Shown here: piece by piece, positions 20,201-29,066 of the stretch
Numbering within the stretch: position 1 is the stretch's first letter
How the letters are laid out: each line of letters begins with the position of its first letter
NCBI RefSeq assembly: GCF_900106755.1
Contig: NZ_FNNN01000011.1
Span: forward strand, 1-64,000
From: Bacteroides faecis MAJ27
GTDB lineage: Bacteria; Bacteroidota; Bacteroidia; Bacteroidales; Bacteroidaceae
Reading direction: 5' to 3'
Length of the DNA: 64,000 bases
Made by a program: the position numbers and the translations under genes
The notes under the pieces: generated by a model
Told to the model about the DNA's origin: nothing
Database searches by the model: none
The model's input: only the letters and a program-made list of their open reading frames with translations

Positions 20201-21709
20201 AAGGAGCGGGAAGAATTGTCTCCGAAAGGTCTGCAATATGTGGAACTGATGGAAAAGAATACGAATCAGATGCTACAACTAGTCAATCAGATTCTTGATT
20301 TCCGTAAGATTCAGAATGGCAAGATGCGCTTGCATGTATCATTGATCGACTTCAATGAAATGATAGCTTCTTTCCAGAAAGAATTCCGAGTACTTTCGGA
20401 GGAAAATGAAATCAGCTTCACTTTCCAGTTACCGGACGAACCGATCATGGTATGGGCGGATAAAGACAAACTGAGCATTGTTATCCGTAATGTCATATCG
20501 AACGCGTTCAAATTTACTCCTTCCGGTGGAAGTATTTATGTAACTACCGGATTGACAGATGACGGGAAATCATGTTATGTAAGGGTAGAAGATAATGGCA
20601 TCGGCATTCCACAAAGTAAACTGACTGAGATTTTCGAACGCTTTTCGCAAGGAGAAAATGCAAAGAATCCTTATTATCAGGGTACAGGCATTGGGTTGGC
20701 ACTTTCCAAGGAAATAGTAAACCTGCATCACGGCTTAATCCATGCCGAAAGTCCGGAAGGGCAGGGGGCTGTGTTTACAGTAGAATTATTGTTGGACAAG
20801 GATCATTATCGTCCATCTGAAGTAGACTTTTACGTCGGTGATACACAAAGTACTCCTGCTGCCACAGGCAAGGATATGGAAATTGTCCAGGAAAAGGAAC
20901 CGGAAGAAGAATTGGAAATTGATACTTCACTACCGACTCTTCTGCTGGTAGAAGATAATAAAGACCTTTGCCAACTGATAAAACTGCAATTAGAAGATAA
21001 ATTCAATATCTACATAGCCAATAATGGAGTGGAAGGCTTGAAGAAAGTACATCTGTATCATCCGGACATCGTTGTGACTGATCAGATGATGCCGGAAATG
21101 GACGGACTGGAAATGTTACAATCCATCCGGAAAGATTTCCAGATCAGTCATATTCCTGTTATTATTCTGACTGCCAAAAACGATGAAGGAGCCAAGACCA
21201 AAGCTATTACTTTGGGGGCGAATGCCTATATAACCAAACCATTCAGCAAAGAATATCTGCTGGCACGGATCGAACAGTTGCTCGGCGAACGGAAACTGTT
21301 CCGCGAACGTATCCGTCAGCAGATGGAAAACCAGACGACAACGGAAGAAGACAGCTACGAACAATATTTGGTAAAAAAAGATGTGCAGTTCCTTGAAAAG
21401 ATACATCAGGTAATTGAAGAAAACATGGACGACAGTGATTTCAATATTGATACGATTGCTTCCGGCATTGGTTTGAGCCGTTCGGCATTCTTTAAAAAAC
21501 TGAAAAGCCTTACCGGACTGGCACCTGTCGACCTGGTAAAGGAGATTCGGTTAAATAAGTCTGTCGAACTGATTAAAAATACGGATTTGAGTGTTTCGGA
21601 AGTGGCGTTTGCTGTCGGGTTCAAAGATTCGGGCTACTATAGCAAGTGTTTCCGTAAGAAATATAATCAGACTCCCCGTGAATATATGAACGAATGGCGG
21701 AAAGGATAG
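17291..21709 (+). CDS. Hybrid two-component system regulator (HTCS)
   Basis: A 1472-residue inner-membrane sensor and transcription factor in one chain. The signal peptide is MKRHFFLIFLFLLITRICAS. A periplasmic double beta-propeller of repeated WFGT/WVGT-type segments (about 25-800) and a Y_Y_Y immunoglobulin-like domain precede a membrane helix near 906-928. Then come the histidine kinase core with H954 in ISHELRTPLTL, an ATP-binding domain (DNGIGIP, GTGIGLAL), a receiver with D1264 in VVTDQMMPEMDG, and a C-terminal AraC-type HTH (about 1370-1470). HTCS proteins bind oligosaccharides and activate their own utilisation genes. This one sits between two enzyme groups and is the obvious regulator of both. 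The reading frame is open from 17228, but that lies inside the promoter. Confidence 0.93.
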   Translation: MKRHFFLIFLFLLITRICASAYPNMIVEHYTAERGLPNNIVNCTLKGQDGFVWFGTWYGLCSFDGTKFRSYDNHDGFYSADIPPRKIQRIVEDRNGFLWIKTIDRKLYLFDKKHESFHAVYDDVKEYSENIQIIKIQTTEDGDVLLLTKDKSLLRANTDSNGKITMKQLHDSRPNVNVYDLRLKHNVFCETAEFINWIGMDYQILSLRKGEALKDKPVDFIQKKVSANPDQFTCASYNSKFLWLGDKNGHIYSVDPQNGVVNRYEIPDIKQSISNILVTESGLMYITTVDGAYEYNIGYKQLTKLPFSIAGKKVGMIFNDKYDKIWFQEGNQALTYYDPLNKSNHRFAFPNQNAIGNFEKQDAGEQGMFFLTPGGEILLFDREKLEMIRINQLKPFSDDLPDQLFFHLLLDKDGILWLASTSSGVYKVNFPKKQFQLLTEVSPVPVGTEKATSWNQGIRALYQAKNGDIWVGTRWQALYRLDSNGQIKQVFTDKNYLVGAVYHIMEDKGGNLWFSTKGNGLVKAEPDMNSPHGLRFTRYKNDPKNPNSISNNDVYFTYQDSQERIWVGLLGGGLNLISKENGAIVFKHKYNGLKQYPAYGLYMEVRTMTEGEDGRIWVGTMDGLMSFDGHFTTPEEIQFETFRQVSDRSNVADNDIYVLYKDSDSQIWVSVFGGGLNKLVRYDKEKHEPIFKSYGMREGMNNDVVKSIVEDKNGNLWFTTEIGLSCFNKATEQFRNYDKYDGFLNVELEEGSALRALNGDLWLGSRQGILTFSPDKLETQHTNYDTRIVDFKVSNRDLRSLNDCPIQESITYTDALQLKYNQSMFTIEFAALNFYNQNRVSYRYILEGYEKEWHYNGKNRIASYTNVPPGDYVFRVETMDEANPELVSTCTLAITILPPWWLSWWATLIYVILGIAALYFGLRLAFFMIKMKNDIYIEQRVSEVKIKFFTNISHELRTPLTLIKGPIQELKEREELSPKGLQYVELMEKNTNQMLQLVNQILDFRKIQNGKMRLHVSLIDFNEMIASFQKEFRVLSEENEISFTFQLPDEPIMVWADKDKLSIVIRNVISNAFKFTPSGGSIYVTTGLTDDGKSCYVRVEDNGIGIPQSKLTEIFERFSQGENAKNPYYQGTGIGLALSKEIVNLHHGLIHAESPEGQGAVFTVELLLDKDHYRPSEVDFYVGDTQSTPAATGKDMEIVQEKEPEEELEIDTSLPTLLLVEDNKDLCQLIKLQLEDKFNIYIANNGVEGLKKVHLYHPDIVVTDQMMPEMDGLEMLQSIRKDFQISHIPVIILTAKNDEGAKTKAITLGANAYITKPFSKEYLLARIEQLLGERKLFRERIRQQMENQTTTEEDSYEQYLVKKDVQFLEKIHQVIEENMDDSDFNIDTIASGIGLSRSAFFKKLKSLTGLAPVDLVKEIRLNKSVELIKNTDLSVSEVAFAVGFKDSGYYSKCFRKKYNQTPREYMNEWRKG

Positions 21710-21772
21710 AAATACCGATTACAAAATTCTTTCTTAATCGTCTTTTTTAAAAACCTATTAAGATTCGAAAGA

Positions 21773-23455
21773 ATGAACAAGATTAAGAAAGTATTATCAG
21801 CATGGATGTTGGTTGCCTGCGTACTACCTGTGGCAGCTCAATATCCAGTAATCCCCGACTCGGCAAAAGAAAGAGGAGCAAAACAAGAAGCGGAGTTCGA
21901 ACAAAAATCAAACGCGGCATGGGAAAAAGCCTTGCCGACAGTTTTAGAAGAAGCACAAAAAGGACGTCCTTACAAACCTTGGGCTTCCAAACCGGAAGAT
22001 TTGATAAAAAGTAATATTCCGGCTTTCCCCGGTGCCGAAGGTGGTGGGATGTATACTCCCGGCGGTCGTGGAGGCAAGGTAATTGTGGTTACTTCTTTGG
22101 AAGATTCCGGTCCCGGTACCTTCCGCGAAGCCTGTGAAACCGGCGGTGCCCGGACCATTGTCTTTAATGTATCAGGCATCATTCACTTGAAGAGTCCGAT
22201 CAGTGTACGTGCTCCTTATGTAACGATTGCCGGTCAAACTGCCCCGGGAGATGGTATTTGTATTACCGGGAATTCTTTTCTAATCGATACACATGATGTA
22301 GTGATTCGTCATATGCGTTTCCGCCGTGGTGCACAGGATGTTGCTTTCCGTGACGATGCAGTAGGAGGAAATGCAGTCGGCAACATTATAGTAGACCATT
22401 GCTCGGCAAGTTGGGGATTAGATGAAAATATGTCTATTTACCGCCATGTCTACAACCGGGATGAGAGTGGGCACGGACTGAAATTACCTACTGTAAATAT
22501 TACCATTCAGAATTCAGTATTCTCAGAGGCATTGGATACGTATAATCATGCTTTTGGTGCTACTATCGGAGGGCACAATAGTATGTTTTGCCGTAACCTT
22601 TTCGCTTCCAACATCAGCCGTAACAGTTCGGTAGGTATGGACGGTGACTTCAATTTCGTTAATAATGTTGTTTTCAACTGGTGGAATCGCTCGGTAGATG
22701 GAGGTGATCATAATAGTTTATATAATATGATCAATAATTACTTTAAGCCCGGGCCGATTACTCCACTGGGAAAACCTATTTCTTATCGTATTTTGAAACC
22801 GGAAGCAGGGCGTGACAAGAGCAGACCTCTCTCTTTCGGAAAAGCTTATGTTAACGGAAACATTATTCATGGCAATGCCCAAGTGACGAAAGATAACTGG
22901 GATGGCGGAGTTCAGCTTGCCAATGAAGTTGATGCTGAAAAGTTCTTACCGCAAATCAGGGTGGACGAACCCTTCAAAATGTCACCTGTAACGATCATGG
23001 ATACCCAAAAGGCCTACAACTTTGTATTGGATAATGTAGGTGCTACTTTCCCGAAACGGGATGCAGTAGATACACGTGTCATCAAGACTGTACGGACAGG
23101 AAAAGCTATTTATGTGAAAGATGCTCCGGAGCTTGTTTCTCCTTATGTGAAAAGACGTTTGCCGGCAGACTCTTACAAGCAAGGTATTATCACCGACATC
23201 CGTCAAGTAGGCGGACTTCCTGAATATAAAGGAGAAGCCTACCTTGATTCGGATGGTGACGGTATGCCGGATGCGTGGGAAATTGCCAACGGATTGAACC
23301 CGAATGATCCGACTGATGCTGTGAAGGACTGTAATGGAGACGGCTATACCAATATCGAAAAATATATCAACGGTATAGATACGAAGAAGAAAGTGGACTG
23401 GACAGATCTGAAGAACAACTACGATACATTATCCAAACGGAAAAGTTTGTTTTAA
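21773..23455 (+). CDS. PL1-like pectate lyase
   Basis: A 560-residue exported protein (signal peptide about 1-23, ending VAAQ). A right-handed beta-helix of the pectate lyase superfamily starts at PAFPGAEGGGMYTPGGRGG. The PL1-type motif VDHCSASWGLDE contains D208 at the expected calcium-binding face, with VVIRHMRFRRG upstream and NNVVFNWWNRSVDGG downstream. The C-terminal part has calcium-loop motifs DSDGDGMPDAWE (from D492) and DCNGDGYTN, like thrombospondin type-3 or dockerin-like loops. It probably cleaves polygalacturonate or a related uronate polymer by beta-elimination. It is 63 bp after the HTCS gene and 56 bp before the DUF4955 gene. Confidence 0.82.
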   Translation: MNKIKKVLSAWMLVACVLPVAAQYPVIPDSAKERGAKQEAEFEQKSNAAWEKALPTVLEEAQKGRPYKPWASKPEDLIKSNIPAFPGAEGGGMYTPGGRGGKVIVVTSLEDSGPGTFREACETGGARTIVFNVSGIIHLKSPISVRAPYVTIAGQTAPGDGICITGNSFLIDTHDVVIRHMRFRRGAQDVAFRDDAVGGNAVGNIIVDHCSASWGLDENMSIYRHVYNRDESGHGLKLPTVNITIQNSVFSEALDTYNHAFGATIGGHNSMFCRNLFASNISRNSSVGMDGDFNFVNNVVFNWWNRSVDGGDHNSLYNMINNYFKPGPITPLGKPISYRILKPEAGRDKSRPLSFGKAYVNGNIIHGNAQVTKDNWDGGVQLANEVDAEKFLPQIRVDEPFKMSPVTIMDTQKAYNFVLDNVGATFPKRDAVDTRVIKTVRTGKAIYVKDAPELVSPYVKRRLPADSYKQGIITDIRQVGGLPEYKGEAYLDSDGDGMPDAWEIANGLNPNDPTDAVKDCNGDGYTNIEKYINGIDTKKKVDWTDLKNNYDTLSKRKSLF

Positions 23456-23511
23456 CCGTATAGGTAAATGATCTTTCAGGATTGAATAAATAGAAAACAA
23501 AGTTTATTGTA

Positions 23512-26500
23512 ATGAATATGCAATTAAGAACTATCCTTTTAGGATTACTGAGTCTAGGGTTTGTGCAGGGATATGCGCAAACCTTTGCTTTGCAGGTTAA
23601 GGATGACCGGATCACATACCTGGATGATGAACAGGGAAACCGGATTCTTGATTTCTCATACTGCGGTTACAAGAGTTCCGAACAGGATATTCCAGATGTT
23701 CGCAATACCGTGTTTGTATCTTGGACAGCGGGAGATAATACAGCACGTATTCAACGTGCTATTGACTATGTCGCCTCATTGGTTCCTGATGCTTCCGGTT
23801 TCAGAGGAGCCGTTTTATTGGATCAGGGAGAATTTTCATTATCCGAAAGTCTTCGTATAGCTGCCTCCGGCATCGTATTGCGAGGAGTGAATAAAGAGAA
23901 AACGATACTGCTTAAAAAGGGGGTGGACAGAGGTGTCCTAATCTATATGGAAGGGACAGATGATCTGAATACACTGGATACATTACAGGTTCTCTCGAAA
24001 TATGTTCCCGTAAATGCAAGAACATTGGAAGTCGCTTCGGGTACTTCTTTGAGAAAGGGAGATCGGGTAATGGTGAACCGTCCCTCCGAAAAAGATTGGA
24101 TTGCTTCATTAGGATGCGATATTTTCGGAGGAGGGATCGGTGCTTTGGGATGGAAAGAAGGGGATATGGATCTCTCTTGGGACAGAACTGTGACAGAAGT
24201 AAACGGTAATCAGATAACACTGGATGCTCCGCTAACAGTAGCGTTAAATGCTACATATGGTACTTCTACTGTCACCGTTTATCAATGGAACGGACGTATC
24301 CGGAATTGTGGTGTAGAGAACATGACCTTGATTTCCGACTACGATAAACGTTATCCAAAGGATGAGGATCACTGCTGGACAGGAATTTCAATTGAAGATG
24401 CAGAAGACTGCTGGGTACGCAGAGTAAATTTCAAGCATTTCGCAGGAAGTGCCGTCATCGTTCAACGTACCGGCTCCCAAATCACGGTTGAGGATTGTAT
24501 CTCACGGGAACCTGTTTCTGAAATTGGAGGAATGCGCCGCTGCACTTTCTATACTTTGGGGCAGCAGACGCTCTTTCAGCGTTGCTATTCTGAACATGGT
24601 ATTCATGACTTCGCTGCCGGATATTGTGCTGCCGGACCTAATGCTTTTGTGCAATGTGACTCGTATGAATCATTAAACTTCAGTGGCTCAATTGACGCAT
24701 GGGCATGTGGCTTGTTGTTTGATGTGGTCAATATAGACGGCCATAATCTGAGTTTCAAGAATCTGGGACAGGATAAGAACGGAGCTGGATGGAATACGGC
24801 CAATAGTCTGTTCTGGCAATGTACTGCTGCTGAAATAGAGTGTTACACTCCGGCAAAAGATGCAATGAACCGTGCATACGGTTGCTGGGCACAATTCTCC
24901 GGCGACGGTGAATGGGCTCAATCGAATAATCATGTGCAGCCCCGTAGTATTTTCTATGCTCAGTTAGAGGAGCGTTTGCAAAAGAAATGTGCAGAACGTG
25001 CCCGTTTCCTGCCTCGAAATACAAGTGCAACAAGTAGCCCGACTGTTGAAGTTGCTATGGAATTGGCTAAAGAGGCTTATAATCCCCGTCTGACACTGGA
25101 GCAGTGGATTGAACAAGGAGCATTTGCTTCTTCGACAGCTACGACCGGACTGAAATCAATCGATGATATCAAAGAGAAGAAAATAATTTCGAATAAGAAG
25201 ACATCGGTACAGTCCGGAGTGACTATTGTAGACGGACGTATCCAGATGGACGGTGCTTTGCTGGTAGGAGGTAGCCACACTACCCCTTGGTGGAATGGAA
25301 AACTTAAAACCAATTTTCTGAAAAAGGCAAGTCCTGCCATCACCCGCTTCGTTCCGGGACGTGAAGGGTTAGGACTGACAGACCGCATTGATTCCGTAAT
25401 CGACTTTATGAAGCAAAAGAATATATTGGTATTTGATCAGAACTATGGACTTTGGTATGACCGTCGCCGGGATGATCACGAACGTGTCCGCCGCCGTGAC
25501 GGAGATGTATGGGGACCTTTCTACGAACAGCCTTTCGGACGTAGTGGTCAAGGTACAGCTTGGGAAGGATTGAGCAAATATGATCTGAATCGTCCTAATG
25601 CATGGTATTGGTCACGCCTGAAAGAGTTTGCAGAAAAAGGAAACAAAGAAGGACTGCTGCTATTCTATGAAAACTATTTCCAGCACAATATTCTGGAAGC
25701 AGGTGCACACTGGGTAGATTGCCCGTGGAGGAGTAGTAACAATATTAATCAGACCGGATTTCCGGAACCCGCTCCGTTTGCCGGAGACAAACGAATTTTT
25801 GTTGCAGATATGTTTTATGATATCACTCATCCGGTTCGCCGCGAGTTACACAGACAATATATCCGTCAGTGCCTGAATAATTTTGCGGATAATCCAAATG
25901 TCATTCAGTTGACAAGTGCCGAATTTACAGGTCCGCTGCACTTTGTACAGTTTTGGTTGGATGTGATTGCCGAATGGGAAGCTGAAAGCGGCAAGAAAGC
26001 CAAAGTAGCATTGAGCACAACGAAAGATGTACAGGATGCTATTCTTGCCGATCCGAAGCGTGCCGCTGTAGTAGATATTATTGATATCCGGTACTGGCAT
26101 TATAAAACGGATGGCATCTTTGCACCGGAAGGAGGGAAGAATATGGCTCCCCGCCAACATATGCGTAAAATGAAAGTCGGAAAAATCACTTTCACTGAAG
26201 CCTACAAGGCTGTCTATGAATATCGTCAGAAATTTCCGGAGAAAGCTGTTACCTTTTATGCACAGAATTATCCGGCGATGGGGTGGGCTGTACTCATGGC
26301 CGGCGGTTCATGTCCTGTAATTCCGTGCACAGATAAAGCTTTCCTGAAAGATGCAGCAATCATGGAAGTGGAAGAAACCAATACTGATGATTATAAGAGA
26401 ATAGTAAAATCTGATATTGGAAGTATCATTTATTCCAAGTCCGGAACAGAAATTCCTGTTCAATTATCGTCCGGAAAGTATAGTCTAAAGTATATTCACC

Positions 26501-26610
26501 CCAGTTCCGGGAAGGTAACTACGATTGATAAATTACTTAAAATCAACGATGTATACACATTAAAAGTACCAGATAAGAAAGAAGGAATTTATTGGTTCCA
26601 TAAACTTTAA
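23512..26610 (+). CDS. DUF4955 two-module protein: beta-helix plus putative TIM barrel
   Basis: A 1032-residue exported protein (signal peptide about 1-23, ending GYAQ). The N-terminal half (about 25-520) is a pectate-lyase-like beta-helix with SGIVLRGVNKEKTILL and coils typical of that fold; it matches the DUF4955 kind. The C-terminal half (about 570-960) looks like a (beta/alpha)8 domain: GLWYDRRRDDHERVRRRDGD, LLLFYENYFQHNILEAGAHW, VIQLTSAEFTGPLHFVQFWL, ending with a small beta domain. I recall this region as DUF6298. Neither half has a defined activity that I can name. It follows a PL1-like gene in the same direction and ends the block with a terminator. It may be a lyase/hydrolase or a binding protein for a pectic glycan. 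Confidence 0.75.
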   Translation: MNMQLRTILLGLLSLGFVQGYAQTFALQVKDDRITYLDDEQGNRILDFSYCGYKSSEQDIPDVRNTVFVSWTAGDNTARIQRAIDYVASLVPDASGFRGAVLLDQGEFSLSESLRIAASGIVLRGVNKEKTILLKKGVDRGVLIYMEGTDDLNTLDTLQVLSKYVPVNARTLEVASGTSLRKGDRVMVNRPSEKDWIASLGCDIFGGGIGALGWKEGDMDLSWDRTVTEVNGNQITLDAPLTVALNATYGTSTVTVYQWNGRIRNCGVENMTLISDYDKRYPKDEDHCWTGISIEDAEDCWVRRVNFKHFAGSAVIVQRTGSQITVEDCISREPVSEIGGMRRCTFYTLGQQTLFQRCYSEHGIHDFAAGYCAAGPNAFVQCDSYESLNFSGSIDAWACGLLFDVVNIDGHNLSFKNLGQDKNGAGWNTANSLFWQCTAAEIECYTPAKDAMNRAYGCWAQFSGDGEWAQSNNHVQPRSIFYAQLEERLQKKCAERARFLPRNTSATSSPTVEVAMELAKEAYNPRLTLEQWIEQGAFASSTATTGLKSIDDIKEKKIISNKKTSVQSGVTIVDGRIQMDGALLVGGSHTTPWWNGKLKTNFLKKASPAITRFVPGREGLGLTDRIDSVIDFMKQKNILVFDQNYGLWYDRRRDDHERVRRRDGDVWGPFYEQPFGRSGQGTAWEGLSKYDLNRPNAWYWSRLKEFAEKGNKEGLLLFYENYFQHNILEAGAHWVDCPWRSSNNINQTGFPEPAPFAGDKRIFVADMFYDITHPVRRELHRQYIRQCLNNFADNPNVIQLTSAEFTGPLHFVQFWLDVIAEWEAESGKKAKVALSTTKDVQDAILADPKRAAVVDIIDIRYWHYKTDGIFAPEGGKNMAPRQHMRKMKVGKITFTEAYKAVYEYRQKFPEKAVTFYAQNYPAMGWAVLMAGGSCPVIPCTDKAFLKDAAIMEVEETNTDDYKRIVKSDIGSIIYSKSGTEIPVQLSSGKYSLKYIHPSSGKVTTIDKLLKINDVYTLKVPDKKEGIYWFHKL

Positions 26611-26614
26611 AACA

Positions 26615-26649
26615 AAAAATCCCGTTGATGACTGATCAACGGGATTTTT
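26615..26649 (+). terminator. Intrinsic terminator ending the carbohydrate block
   Basis: A 15-bp inverted repeat (26615-26629 and 26635-26649) with a 5-nt loop, CCCGTTGAT stem and T-tract starts 4 bp past the DUF4955 stop. This is a strong intrinsic terminator. Confidence 0.85.
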
Positions 26650-26751
26650 CTATTTTATAGGTAATTTCTAACAAAAGAGTGTTATAAAACATGATACTTA
26701 TTTTTTCAACCTACAAACCAGATTTTACCTGTAGTTGAGGTCAAGACTGCT

Positions 26752-26759
26752 TAGCTTTG
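26752..26759 (+). promoter_or_regulatory. -7 element of the ECF sigma gene
   Basis: TAGCTTTG matches TAnnTTTG, 27 bp before the ATG at 26787. It shows that the TTG codon at 26757, which also opens the frame, is not the start. Confidence 0.5.
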
Positions 26760-26786
26760 CAACATCAAATCAATCGAATTAATGCT

Positions 26787-27338
26787 ATGATGGAACAGAC
26801 TAATAATTCAACCGAAACTTTACTCGCTTCTTTCCAAGCGGGAAATATGGCAGCTTTTTCGCAGCTATATGATTTGCACATCAACATTCTTTTTAATTAC
26901 GGATTGAAGTTGACCATTGATAAGGAGTTGCTGAAAGATTGCATTCACGATATTTTCGTAAAGCTCTACACCAAAAAGGATGAATTAGGAACTATTGATA
27001 ACTTGAAGTCTTATTTATTTATTTCATTAAAAAACAAGTTATGCGATGAACTTCGCAAACGTATGTATATGTCTGATACAACTGCAGAAGAAGTGAATGC
27101 AATAGCACCCACAGATGTAGAAGATGATTATATGGAAGAAGAACAACGCCAAAATGAGTTTTCGTTGGTGAAGCGTTTACTAGACCAACTTTCTCCTCGT
27201 CAGCGTGAAGCACTTACGTTATATTATATAGAAGAGAAGAAATACGAAGATATTTGCGAGATTATGAATATGAATTATCAGTCTGTACGCAACCTGATGT
27301 ATCGCGGATTGACAAAGCTGCGTAGTCTGGCAAGTTAA
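26787..27338 (+). CDS. ECF-type RNA polymerase sigma factor
   Basis: A 183-residue sigma-70 family protein. Region 2 (about 20-85) contains YDLHINILFNYGLKL and KDCIHDIFVKLY; region 4 (about 120-180) contains LSPRQREALTLYYIEEKKYE and an HTH ending NLMYRGLTKLR. The start at 26787 is preferred because upstream codons overlap the promoter; 26790 is an adjacent ATG. It is followed 82 bp later by a small gene that resembles the cytoplasmic part of a FecR anti-sigma factor. No TonB receptor follows, unlike the second sigma unit at 39012. Target genes are unknown. Confidence 0.88.
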   Translation: MMEQTNNSTETLLASFQAGNMAAFSQLYDLHINILFNYGLKLTIDKELLKDCIHDIFVKLYTKKDELGTIDNLKSYLFISLKNKLCDELRKRMYMSDTTAEEVNAIAPTDVEDDYMEEEQRQNEFSLVKRLLDQLSPRQREALTLYYIEEKKYEDICEIMNMNYQSVRNLMYRGLTKLRSLAS

Positions 27339-27420
27339 TTTTAGTAAAAAGGATAATTAGTTGAGTACATGTACAGGGTAACAGCGTCCTATTTATGTAA
27401 ACGCTTAAAAAGGATGCAAT

Positions 27421-27672
27421 ATGTGCTCTAAGGTAAAGGATTTTTTGACGGATGATGATTTCATCAATTATGCGCTGGGTGTAACACCGGAAGCAGTTTC
27501 CCAATGGGAAACTTATTTCATGGAGCATCCGGAACAAATAGCAGATGCAGAAGAAGCCAAAGCAGTATTGCTGGCTCCGGCAGATGTTGCCTGCGATTTT
27601 TCACTGGTCGATAACCAGAATTTAAAGGATAGAATTGCTAGTAGTATAAAAGATTTTTCGAACATTTTGTAG
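27421..27672 (+). CDS. Small FecR N-domain-like protein (putative soluble anti-sigma)
   Basis: An 83-residue soluble protein. The stretch DDDFINYALGVTPEAVSQWE followed by YFMEHPEQIADAEEAKAVLL is like the N-terminal cytoplasmic domain of Bacteroides FecR anti-sigma factors. The usual transmembrane helix and periplasmic FecR and DUF4974 domains are absent, and no frameshifted remainder is visible before the terminator at 27719. Since it follows an ECF sigma gene, a role in holding that sigma factor is inferred. It could also be a decayed FecR. Confidence 0.65.
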   Translation: MCSKVKDFLTDDDFINYALGVTPEAVSQWETYFMEHPEQIADAEEAKAVLLAPADVACDFSLVDNQNLKDRIASSIKDFSNIL

Positions 27673-27718
27673 TTAGATTAGATAGAAGTTAGGTTAGTTA
27701 AGGTTAGTAAAAGGATTG

Positions 27719-27769
27719 ACGCAGTCTTTCACAATGGCTTGAGTGATCAAGTATTGTGAGAGACTGCGT
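27719..27769. terminator. Bidirectional terminator between convergent genes
   Basis: A 17-bp inverted repeat with one mismatch (27719-27735 and 27753-27769, 17-nt loop) followed by T-rich sequence lies between the plus-strand small protein and the minus-strand MFS gene. Confidence 0.75.
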
Positions 27770-27785
27770 TTTTATATTTATCTTA

Positions 27786-29036
27786 TCATATGTATTCTTT
27801 TCGAATATCGAAGCCCTTACTAAAACTCACAATCAACACAATGCAACCACCCAATACACCAATTATCATATAGGCTATACGAATATCAAAAGCTTGTGTT
27901 ATTGCACCGATAAGCAACGGTGCAATCAGTGAGCCTATAAAACTGATGCTCGACAGAATAGTAAGTGCAATGCTAACAGGCGTTTTTGATTTAGCTCCCA
28001 CAAAGCTGTATAAAGTAGGTACGATACACGAAATTCCCAATCCGACAAGCATAAAGCCTAATGAATTGATAATGACTTTCATGACCATTGAATCAAAAGT
28101 ATTGCCCAGTAAAGCGGAAATAAAGAAGCCGATACAAATAAGGCTGCCTGCCAATTGCAATACCTTCTTCTTTCCCCAAAGCTGATATGCGTAATTGGTC
28201 AGGAAGCGTCCTGCCGCCATCATTACCATAAATACCAGAAAGCCGATCTGCAATGATTTAGGGACATTGACTACCGATTCAAAATATACGGCACTCCAGT
28301 CGAACATAGCGCTTTCTACTATCAATGCGAATAATCCTACCAGCCCTAGTTGGAGAAGGAGTATTTCCGGCTTCCGAAATAGCAGACGGAACACATTGGG
28401 CGTTTCCACTTCGACCTGAGAAGCTGTTCCGGAGTTTGGAAGTGACTCCTCATCCTCTCGCAAGGTTGCTTCCTGTAGATATTTTCGCCCCGCCAATACA
28501 ATAAGAAGAATGATAGCAGATATCAGCATATAATGCCAGACGGGAGCAACTCCCAACCATATCATAACAAAACCGATCAATGCGCCGGTACAGGCTCCCA
28601 AGCTCCATCCTCCGTGAAAAGTAGCCATAATTGTTTTGCCATACAAACGTTCCACTTCAATGCCTTGCGTATTGAATGATATATCGCATAAATTCCAGAA
28701 GACACCGAAACCAAATAGCAGGAAACCCAGCAAATAAACCTCATGAGCCAGTCCCACACAAAGCAAAGAAATAGCATAACCAAGAATGCTGACTTGTACC
28801 ATCGTACGGCTACCTAGCCTGGAGACGAGATATCCTGCCAAAGGAATGGCCACGAACTTCCCTACAGGAATCATAAATAGAATCAGTCCCCAATAAAAAG
28901 CGTAATTGGCTGCAAAAACATCCTTAAAGTCAGGAATACGGCTTGCCCAACTTGCCATGCATAGTCCCTGAGCAAAGAAAAAGGTCAATATGGCAAAACG
29001 TATTTTCTCTTTCGGATATGTAAATTGGTTGTTCAT
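27786..29036 (-). CDS. MFS transporter (YbjJ-like)
   Basis: A 416-residue inner-membrane protein with about 12 hydrophobic helices, the usual MFS length. The first helix (FAILTFFFAQGLCMASWASR) and the loop GYLVSRLGSRTMVQ (motif A-like, between helices 2 and 3) fit the family. A central cytoplasmic loop (about 195-215) separates the two halves. Overall it resembles the YbjJ/fucose-permease-like branch, but no substrate can be assigned. It is a single-gene unit with a -7 element TACCTTTG at 29059-29066 and a shared terminator downstream. Confidence 0.83.
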   Translation of the reverse strand: MNNQFTYPKEKIRFAILTFFFAQGLCMASWASRIPDFKDVFAANYAFYWGLILFMIPVGKFVAIPLAGYLVSRLGSRTMVQVSILGYAISLLCVGLAHEVYLLGFLLFGFGVFWNLCDISFNTQGIEVERLYGKTIMATFHGGWSLGACTGALIGFVMIWLGVAPVWHYMLISAIILLIVLAGRKYLQEATLREDEESLPNSGTASQVEVETPNVFRLLFRKPEILLLQLGLVGLFALIVESAMFDWSAVYFESVVNVPKSLQIGFLVFMVMMAAGRFLTNYAYQLWGKKKVLQLAGSLICIGFFISALLGNTFDSMVMKVIINSLGFMLVGLGISCIVPTLYSFVGAKSKTPVSIALTILSSISFIGSLIAPLLIGAITQAFDIRIAYMIIGVLGGCIVLIVSFSKGFDIRKEYI

Positions 29037-29058
29037 GAGTTTCTTATTTTTATGTTCG

Positions 29059-29066
29059 CAAAGGTA
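29059..29066 (-). promoter_or_regulatory. -7 element of the MFS gene
   Basis: TACCTTTG on the minus strand matches TAnnTTTG, 22 bp before the start codon. No -33 TTTG is seen. Confidence 0.45.

Noticed and set aside
27661..27712. TTAG-rich stretch as a telomere-like or regulatory repeat
   Set aside because: The TTAG spacing is irregular and the region is just before a terminator; low complexity is a simpler explanation.
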